DNA from: Owenia fusiformis
Taxonomy: Eukaryota; Annelida; Polychaeta; Sabellida; Oweniidae
Length of the DNA stretch: 60,000 nt
Assembly (NCBI GenBank): GCA_903813345.2
Contig: CAIIXF020000007.1
Location: 10,671,730 to 10,731,729, forward strand
Reading direction: 5' to 3'
The notes under the pieces were generated by a model. It ran no database searches, was not told where the DNA came from, and saw only the letters and a list, made by a program, of their open reading frames with translations. A program made the translations under genes and the position numbers. The first letter of the stretch is position 1; each line of letters begins with the position of its first letter. Below are positions 51,401 to 60,000 of this stretch, piece by piece.

Positions 51401-54400
51401 CATCTGATACTGCTTTACCAACTGATTCTGATATTACTAAGGCTGATGTTACAACAGAGGCAATATCACCATCTGATACTGCTGTACCAACTGATTCTGA
51501 TATTACCAGTTCTGATGTTACGACAGAGGCAATATCACCATCTGATACTGCTGTACCAACTGATTCTGATATTACTAAGGCTGATGTTACGTCAGAGGCA
51601 TCTCCATTTGATACTGAAACACCAACTGAGTCTGATATTACTAAAGATGATGTTACAACAGAGCAGGTATCCCCGACTGATCGTGTAACACAGACTGAGA
51701 CTGACATAACTGAATCCACCACTAAATCTACAACTGAATCTCGTTTTACTACAGAGTTGGTTGGTCCAACTGATACTCTTGTATCAACTGATTCTGATAT
51801 TACTAAGGCTGATGGTACGACAGAGGCAATATCATCATCTGATACTGTTGCGCCAACTGATTCTGATATTACTAAGGCTGATGGTACGACAGAGGCATCT
51901 GTATTTGATACTGGAGCACCGACTGAGTCTGATATTACTAAAGATGATGTTACAACAGAAGGGGTTACTTTAACTGAAACTATTGCGCCAACTGATTCTG
52001 ATATAACTAAGGCTGATGTTACAACAGACGAGGTAACTTCGGCTGAAACTGTTGTGCCAACTGATTCTGATATTACTAAGGCTGATGTTACGACAGAGGC
52101 AGTATCACCATCTGATACTGTTGCGCCAACTGATTCTGATATTACTAAGGCTGATGTTACGACAGAGGCAATATCACCATCTGATACTGTTACACCAACT
52201 GATTCTGATATTACTAAGGCAGATGTTACGACAGAGGCAATATCACCATCTGATACTGTTGTACCAACTGATTCTGATATTACTAAGGCTGATGTTACAA
52301 CAGAGGCAATATCACCATCTGATACTGTTGTACCAATTGATTCTAATATTACTAAGGCTGCTGTTACTACAGAAGCAGTAACTTCAACTGATACTGTTAC
52401 ACCAACTGATTCTGATATTACTAAGGCTGATCTTACAACAAAAGGGGTAACTCCAACTGATACTGTAGCGCAAACTGATTCTGATATTACTCAGACTGAT
52501 GATACGACAGAGGCAATATCACCATCTGATACTGCTGTACCAACTGATTCTGATATTACTAAGGCTGATGTTACAACAGAAGGGATATCTTCAACTGAAA
52601 CTGTTGCGCCAACTGATTCTGATATTACTAAGGCTGATGCTACAACAGAGGCGGTATCTTCAACTGATATTGTTGCGCCAACTGATTCTGATATTACTAA
52701 GTTTGATGCTACATCAGAGGCGGTAACTTCAACTGATACTGTTGCACCAACTGATTCTGATATTACTAAGGCTAGTGTTACGACAGAGGCAGTATCTTCA
52801 ACTGATACTGTTGCGCCAACTTATTCGGATATTACTGAGGCTCATGATACAACAGAGGCAGTGACATCAACTGATACTGTTGCACCGACTGATTCTGATA
52901 TAAGTAAGGCTGATGCTACAACAGAGGCGGTGACATCAACTTATACTGTTGCACCAACTGATTCTGATATTACTAAGCCTGATGTTACGACAGAGACAGT
53001 ATCACCATCTGATACTGTTGCGCCAACTGATTCTGATATTACTAAGGCTGATGTTACAACAGGGGCAGTGTCACCATCTGGTACTGTTGCACAAACTGAT
53101 TCTGATATTACTAAGGCTGATGTTACAACAGAGGCAATATCATCATCTCATACTGCTGTACCAACTGATTCTGATATTACCAAGGTTGATGTTACAACAG
53201 AGGCAATATCACCATCTGATACTGCTGTACCAACTGATTTTGATATATCTAAGGCTGGTTTTACAACAGAGGCAATATCACCATCTGATACTGTTGTACC
53301 GACTGATTCTAATATCACTAAGGCTGATGTTACGACAGAGGCAGTATCACCATCTGATACTGAAGCACCAACTGAGCCTCATATTACTAAAGATGATGTT
53401 ACAACAGAAGGGGTATCCCTGACTGATCCTGTAACACTGACTGAGACTGACATAACTGAATCAACAACTAAATCTACAACTGAATCTCGTTTAACATCAG
53501 AGTTCGTTGGTCCAACTGATACTGTTGTATCAACTGATTCTGATATTACTAAGGCTGATGTTACGACAGGGGCAATGTCACCATCTGATACTGTTGTACC
53601 AACTGATTCTGATATTACTAAGGCTGATGTTACGACAGAGGCAATATCACCAGCTGATACTGTTGCACCAACTGATTCTGATATTACTAAGGCAGATGTT
53701 ACGACAGAGGCAATATCACCATCTGATACTGTTGCACCAACTTATTCTGATATTACTAAGGCTGATGTCACGACAGAGGCAATATCACCATCTGATACTG
53801 CTGTATCAACTCATTCTGATATTTCTAAGGCTGGTGTTACAACAGAGGCAATATCACCATCTGATACTGTTGTACCAACTGATTTTGATATTACTAAGGC
53901 TGATGTTACAACAGAGGCAATATCACCATCTGATACTGCTTTACCAACTGATTCTGATATTACTAAGGCTGATGTTACAACAGAGGCAATATCACCATCT
54001 GATACTGCTGTACCAACTGATTCTGATATTACCAGTTCTGATGTTACGACAGAGGCAATATCACCATCTGATACTGCTGTACCAACTGATTCTGATATTA
54101 CTAAGGCTGATGTTACGTCAGAGGCATCTCCATTTGATACTGAAACACCAACTGAGTCTGATATTACTAAAGATGATGTTACAACAGAGCAGGTATCCCC
54201 GACTGATCGTGTAACACAGACTGAGACTGACATAACTGAATCCACCACTAAATCTACAACTGAATCTCGTTTTACTACAGAGTTGGTTGGTCCAACTGAT
54301 ACTCTTGTATCAACTGATTCTGATATTACTAAGGCTGATGGTACGACAGAGGCAATATCATCATCTGATACTGTTGCGCCAACTGATTCTGATATTACTA

Positions 54401-57400
54401 AGGCTGATGGTACGACAGAGGCATCTGTATTTGATACTGGAGCACCGACTGAGTCTGATATTACTAAAGATGATGTTACAACAGAAGGGGTTACTTTAAC
54501 TGAAACTATTGCGCCAACTGATTCTGATATAACTAAGGCTGATGTTACAACAGACGAGGTAACTTCGGCTGAAACTGTTGTGCCAACTGATTCTGATATT
54601 ACTAAGGCTGATGTTACGACAGAGGCAGTATCACCATCTGATACTGTTGCGCCAACTGATTCTGATATTACTAAGGCTGATGTTACGACAGAGGCAATAT
54701 CACCATCTGATACTGTTACACCAACTGATTCTGATATTACTAAGGCTGATGTCACGACAGAGGCAATATCACCATCTGATACTGCTGTACCAACTGATTC
54801 TGATATTTCTAAGGCTAGTGTTACAACAGAGGCAATATCACCATCTGATACTGTTGTAACAACTGATTTTGATATTACTAAGGCTGATGTTACAACAGAG
54901 GCAATATCACCATCTGATACTGCTTTACCAACTGATTCTGATATTACTAAGGCTGATGTTACAACAGAGGCAATATCACCATCTGATACTGCTGTACCAA
55001 CTGATTCTGATATTACCAAGGCTGATGTTACGACAGAGGCAATATCACCATCTGATACTGCTGTACCAACTGATTCTGATATTACTAAGGCTGATATTAC
55101 AACAGAGGCAGTATCACCATCTGATACTGTTGCGCCAACTGATTCTGATATTACTAAGGCTGATGTTACGACAGAGACATCTCCATTTGATACTGAAACA
55201 CCAACTGAGTCTGATATTACTAAAGATGATGTTACAACAGAGCGGGTATCCCCGACTGATCATGTAACACAGACTGAGACTGACATAACTGAATCCACCT
55301 CTAAATCTACAACTGAATCTCGTTTTACGACAGAGTTGGTTGGTCCAACTGATACTCTTGTATCAACTGATTCTGATATTACTAAGGCTGATGGTACGAC
55401 AGAGGCAATATCACCATCTGATACTGTTGCGCCAACTGATTCTGATATTACTAAGGCTGATGGTACGACAGAGGCATCTCCATTTGATACTGGAGCACCA
55501 ACTGAGTCTGATAGTACTAAAGATGATGTTACAACAGAAGGGGTTACTTCAACTGAAACTGTTGCGCCAACTGATTCTGATATTACTAAGGTTGATGATA
55601 CAACAGACGGGGTAACTTCGACTGAAACTGTTGTGCCAACTGATTCTGATATTACTAAGGCTGATGTTACGACAGAGGCAGTATCACCATCTGATACTGT
55701 TGCGCCAACTGATTCTGATATTACTAAGGCTGATGTTACTACAGAGGAAATATCACCATCGGATACTGTTGCACCAACTGATTCTGATATTACTAAGGCT
55801 GATGTCACGACAGACGCAATATCACCATCTGATACTGCTGTACCAACTGATTCTGATATTTCTAAGGCTGGTGTTACAACAGAGGCAATATCACCATCTG
55901 ATACTGTTGTACCAACTGATTTTGATATTACTAAGGCTGATGTTCCAACAGAGGCAATATCACCATCTGATACTGCTTTACCAACTGATTCTGATATTAC
56001 TAAGGCTGATGTTACAACAGAGGCAATATCACCATCTGATACTGCTGTACCAACTGATTCTGATATTACCAAGGCTGATGTTACGACAGAGGCAATATCA
56101 CCATCTGATACTGCTGTACCAACTGATTCTGATATTACTAAGGCTGATGTTACAACAGAGGCAGTATCACCATCTGATACTGTTGCGCCAACTGATTCTG
56201 ATATAACTAAGGCTGATATTACGACAGAGGCATCTCCATTTGATACTGAAACACCAACTGAGTCTGATATTACTAAAGATGATGTTACAACAGAGCGGGT
56301 ATCCCCAACTGATCGTGTAACACAGACTGAGACTGACATAACTGAATCCACCACTAAATCTACAACTGAATCTCGTTTTACGACAGAGTTGGTTGGTCCA
56401 ACTGATACTCTTGTATCAACTGATTCTGATATTACTAAGGCTGATGGTACAACAGAAGGGGTTACTTCAACTGAAACTGTTGCGCCAACTGATTCTGATA
56501 TTACTAAGGCTGATGTTACAACAGACGGGGTAACTTCGACTGAAACTGTTGTGCCAACTGATTCTGATATTACTAAAGTTGATGTTACGACAGAGGCAGT
56601 ATCACCATCTGATACTGTTGTGCCAACTGATTCTGATATTACTAAGGTTGATGTTACGACAGAGGCAGTATCACCATCTGATACTGTTGCGCCAACTGAT
56701 TCTGATATAACTAAGGCTGATGTTACGACAGAGGCATCTCCATTTGATACTGAAACACCAACTGAGTCTGATATTACTAAAGATGATGTTACAACAGAAG
56801 GGGTATCCCCGACTGATCGTGTAACACAGGCTGAGACAGACATCACTGAATCCACAACTAAATCTACAACTAAATCTCGTTTTACAACAGAGTTGGTTGG
56901 TCCAACTGATACTGTTTTATCAACTGATTCTGATATTACTAAGGCTGCTGTTACAACAGAGGCAATACCACCATCTGATACTGTTGCACCAACTGGTTCT
57001 GATATTACTAAGGCTGATGTTACAACAGAGGCAACATCACCATCTGATACTGTTGTACCAACTGATTCTGATATTACTAAGGCTGATGTTACAACAGAGG
57101 CAACATCACCATCTGATACTGTTGTACCAACTGATTCTGATATTACTAAGTCTGATGTTACAACAGAGGCAATATCACCATCTGATACTGTTGTACCAAC
57201 TGATTCTGATATTACTAAAGCTGATGTTACAACAGAGGCAGTAACTTCAACTGATACTGTTGCGCCAACTGATTCTGATATTACTAAGGCTGATGTTACA
57301 TCAGAGGCAATATCACCATCTGATACTGTAGTACCAACTGATTCTGATATAACTAAGGCTGAAGGTACAACAGAGGTAGTAACTTCAACTGATACTGTTT

Positions 57401-60000
57401 CGCCAACTGATTCTGATATTACTAAGGCTGATGTTACAACAGAGGCAACATCACCATCTGATACTGTTGTACCAACTGATTCTGATATTACTAAGGTTGA
57501 TGTTACGACAGAGGCATCTCCATTTGATACTGAAACAACAACTGAGTCTGATATTACTAAAGATTATGTTACAACAGAGCGGGTATCCCCGACTGATCGT
57601 GTAACACAGACTGAGACTGACATAACTGAATCCACAACTAAATCTACAACTGAATCTCGTTTTACAACAGAGTCGGTATTTCCAACTGATACTGTGGTAC
57701 CAACTGAGTTTGATATCACTGAGTCAGATGTAACTACAAAGGCTGATGCTTTAGCACCAACTAAGTTTGATATTACTGAGGCAGGTTTAACAACAGAAGC
57801 AATATTTTCAACTGTTGCTTTAGCATCAACTGATAAGGCGATATCTTCAACTGATAGTTTAGTATCAACTGAGTCTGATATTACTGAGGCAGATGTTACA
57901 GCAGAGGTGGGATCTTCAACTGATACGACAGCTGCAACGGAGTCTGATATAACTGAATCCACAACTAAATCCACAACTGAATCTCGTTTTACAACGGCGT
58001 CGGAATCTCAAACTGATACTATACCAACAACAATATCTGATATTACTGAGCCTAGTGATGTTACAACAGAGGCAATATCACCATCTGATACTGCTTTACC
58101 AACTGATTCTGATATTACTAAGGCTGATGTTACAACAGAGGCAATATCACCATCTGATACTGCTGTACCAACTGATTCTGATATTACCAAGGCTGATGTT
58201 ACGACAGAGGCAATATCACCATCTGATACTGCTGTACCAACTGATTCTGATATTACTAAGGCTGATGTTACAACAGAGGCAGTATCACCATCTGATACTG
58301 TTGCGCCAACTGATTCTGATATAACTAAGGCTGATATTACGACAGAGGCATCTCCATTTGATACTGAAACACCAACTGAGTCTGATATTACTAAAGATGA
58401 TGTTACAACAGAGCGGGTATCCCCAACTGATCGTGTAACACAGACTGAGACTGACATAACTGAATCCACCACTAAATCTACAACTGAATCTCGTTTTACG
58501 ACAGAGTTGGTTGGTCCAACTGATACTCTTGTATCAACTGATTCTGATATTACTAAGGCTGATGGTACAACAGAAGGGGTTACTTCAACTGAAACTGTTG
58601 CGCCAACTGATTCTGATATTACTAAGGCTGATGTTACAACAGACGGGGTAACTTCGACTGAAACTGTTGTGCCAACTGATTCTGATATTACTAAGGTTGA
58701 TGTTACGACAGAGGCAGTATCACCATCTGATACTGTTGTGCCAACTGATTCTGATATTACTAAGGTTGGTGTTACGACAGAGGCAGTATCACCATCTGAT
58801 ACTGTTGCGCCAACTGATTCTGATATAACTAAGGCTGATGTTACGACAGAGGCATCTCCATTTGATACTGAAACACCAACTGAGTCTGATATTACTAAAG
58901 ATGATGTTACAACAGAAGGGGTATCCCCGACTGATCGTGTAACACAGGCTGAGACAGACATCACTGAATCCACAACTAAATCTACAACTGAATCTCGTTT
59001 TACAACAGAGTTGGTTGGTCCAACTGATACTGTTGTATCAACTGATTCTGATATTACTAAGGCTGCTGTTACAACAGAGGCAATACCACCATCTGATACT
59101 GTTGCACCAACTGGTTCTGATATTACTAAGGCTGATGTTACAACAGAGGCAACATCACCATCTGATACTGTTGTACCAACTGATTCTGATATTACTAAGG
59201 CTGATGTTACAACAGAGGCAACATCACCATCTGATACTGTTGTACCAACTGATTCTGATATTACTAAGTCTGATGTTACAACAGAGGCAATATCAACATC
59301 TGATACTGTTGTACCAACTGATTCTGATATTACTAAGGCTGATGTTACAACAGAGGCAGTAACTTCAACTGATACTGTTGCGCCAACTGATTCTGATATT
59401 ACTAAGGCTGATGTTACATCAGAGGCAATATCACCATCTGATACTGTAGTACCAACTGATTCTGATATAACTAAGGCTGAAGGTACAACAGAGGTAGTAA
59501 CTTCAACTGATACTGTTTCGCCAACTGATTCTGATATTACTAAGGCTGATGTTACAACAGAGGCAACATCACCATCTGATACTGTTGTACCAACTGATTC
59601 TGATATTACTAAGGTTGATGTTACGACAGAGGCATCTCCATTTGATACTGAAACAACAACTGAGTCTGATATTACTAAAGATTATGTTACAACAGAGCGG
59701 GTATCCCCGACTGATCGTGTAACACAGACTGAGACTGACATAACTGAATCCACAACTAAATCTACAACTGAATCTCGTTTTACAACAGAGTCGGTATTTC
59801 CAACTGATACTGTGGTACCAACTGAGTTTGATATCACTGAGTCAGATGTAACTACAAAGGCTGATGCTTTAGCACCAACTAAGTTTGATATTACTGAGGC
59901 AGGTTTAACAACAGAAGCAATATTTTCAACTGTTGCTTTAGCATCAACTGATAAGGCGATATCTTCAACTGATAGTTTAGTATCAACTGAGTCTGATATT
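45455..60000 (+). CDS. Giant mucin-like protein, exon F (23-residue Lys-containing repeats, runs off right edge)
   Basis: After the acceptor ATTACTATAG (AG 45453-45454) the frame with codons at 45457, 45460 and so on is open to the last base. I read triplets across most of the first 3 kb and at many points after and found no stop. At least 14,546 bp (about 4848 residues, ~211 units) are coding. The unit is TTEAVTSTDTVAPT plus DSDITKADV. It is the same 23-residue length as exons C to E, but TKAD replaces ITATS, so each unit carries one Lys. The array is punctuated by at least 14 copies of a TESTTKSTTESRFTTE-like block. A few units near 45706, 46126 and 46651 are of exon C/E type (SVTTEAVSLSD), which ties the exons to one ancestry. 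The exon's 3' end, the C-terminal domain and any membrane anchor lie outside the window. Confidence 0.8.
49705..52230 (+). repeat. 2526-bp tandem duplication, copy 1
   Basis: Every stretch compared is identical to the sequence 2526 bp downstream, for example 49801 versus 52327, 49973 versus 52499, 50423-50896 versus 52949-53422 and 50981-51688 versus 53507-54214. Immediately left of 49705 the copies differ (ACA versus ACG, and two more substitutions within 20 bp), which sets the boundary. The length is a multiple of three, so the frame is kept. Confidence 0.9.
52231..54743 (+). repeat. 2526-bp tandem duplication, copy 2
   Basis: Matches copy 1 to about 54743, where GCTGATGTC replaces GCAGATGTT and the similarity falls to that of ordinary neighbouring units. 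Confidence 0.9.
55939..58056 (+). repeat. 2118-bp tandem duplication, copy 1
   Basis: Paralogous to the sequence 2118 bp downstream, for example 56897-57244 versus 59015-59362. Scattered substitutions distinguish the copies: GTTCCA versus GTTACA at the left end, TGTTTTATCA versus TGTTGTATCA near 56911 and AAATCTCGT versus GAATCTCGT near 56872. The length is a multiple of three. Confidence 0.88.
58057..60000 (+). repeat. 2118-bp tandem duplication, copy 2 (cut by window edge)
   Basis: Begins at the irregular junction ACTGAGCCTAGT|GATGTT and follows copy 1 to the last base, which corresponds to 57882. Its right end is outside the window. Confidence 0.88.

Larger units (their letters stand above)
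45455..60000 (+). repeat. 69-bp coding minisatellite array of exon F
   Basis: About 211 units of 69 bp, punctuated by the TTKSTTESRFTTE block near 48205 (variant), 49591, 50929, 51709, 53455, 54235, 55285, 56341, 56845, 57625, 57949, 58447, 58963 and 59743. Sequence between punctuation marks varies from about 0.3 to 1.7 kb. Confidence 0.85.

Noticed and set aside
8827-58973. Many long minus-strand frames of the type SVVASVSVGDTASVVT opposite exons C to F
   Set aside because: They are shadows of the 69-bp unit. They break and restart wherever one unit variant creates a stop, while the + frame stays open throughout and joins across introns.
49973-59362. Leucine/glutamine-rich + strand frames (LLYQLILILLRLMLQQRQYHH) as membrane proteins
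   Set aside because: They are shifted readings of the exon F unit, interrupted at each irregular unit. The true frame is open over the whole interval.
1-60000. Bacterial giant adhesin or fungal cell-wall protein
   Set aside because: Phase-consistent introns up to 3.6 kb, TA-flanked mariner DNA and MITEs point to an animal genome. No bacterial ribosome-binding sites or operon neighbours are seen.

Overview
This is an animal (metazoan) nuclear DNA window, not bacterial. The evidence is AT-rich spacers bounded by GT...AG splice signals, a Tc1/mariner-type DNA transposon with a TA target duplication, MITE-like foldback elements and an AT-rich microsatellite. The sequence alone does not fix the phylum. 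A marine invertebrate such as a mollusc is my guess, held weakly.

Most of the window (about 50.3 kb of 60 kb) reads as six exons of one giant mucin-like gene on the + strand, incomplete at both edges: exon A 1-4377, exon B 5506-7212, exon C 8811-27947, exon D 29777-32017, exon E 33541-41814 and exon F 45455-60000 (open to the right edge). Every inferred intron is phase 1, so every complete exon is a multiple of three and symmetric (1-1). Joined, the exons give about 16,760 codons with no stop. The protein is Thr/Ser/Asp/Glu-rich, almost free of Cys, aromatic and basic residues, and made of tandem repeats: 17 residues (51 bp) in exon A, a loose 11-12 residue repeat in exon B, and 23 residues (69 bp) in exons C to F. 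The first 12 residues of the 17- and 23-residue units align, so they look like one ancestral unit differing by an 18-bp block.

Higher-order repeats of roughly 0.5-2.5 kb lie on top of the short units. The clearest are a 2526-bp tandem duplication (49705-54743) with no difference seen in the stretches compared, and a 2118-bp tandem duplication (55939 to the edge) with a few substitutions.

The introns hold the other features. Intron A-B has a poly(A)-signal hexamer just past an intronic stop. Intron B-C has a ~500-bp MITE that carries a 28-bp piece of the exon A repeat, plus a (TAATA)n tract. Introns C-D and D-E are segmental duplicates that also carry decayed mucin-like coding relics. Intron E-F holds a decayed 1077-bp DD37D mariner-like element with ~105-bp terminal inverted repeats and a small foldback element.

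No promoter, signal peptide, membrane anchor, cysteine-rich mucin domain or gene terminus is visible. No rRNA, tRNA or CRISPR array was seen. The exon model comes from reading frame and splice consensus and has not been tested against transcripts.
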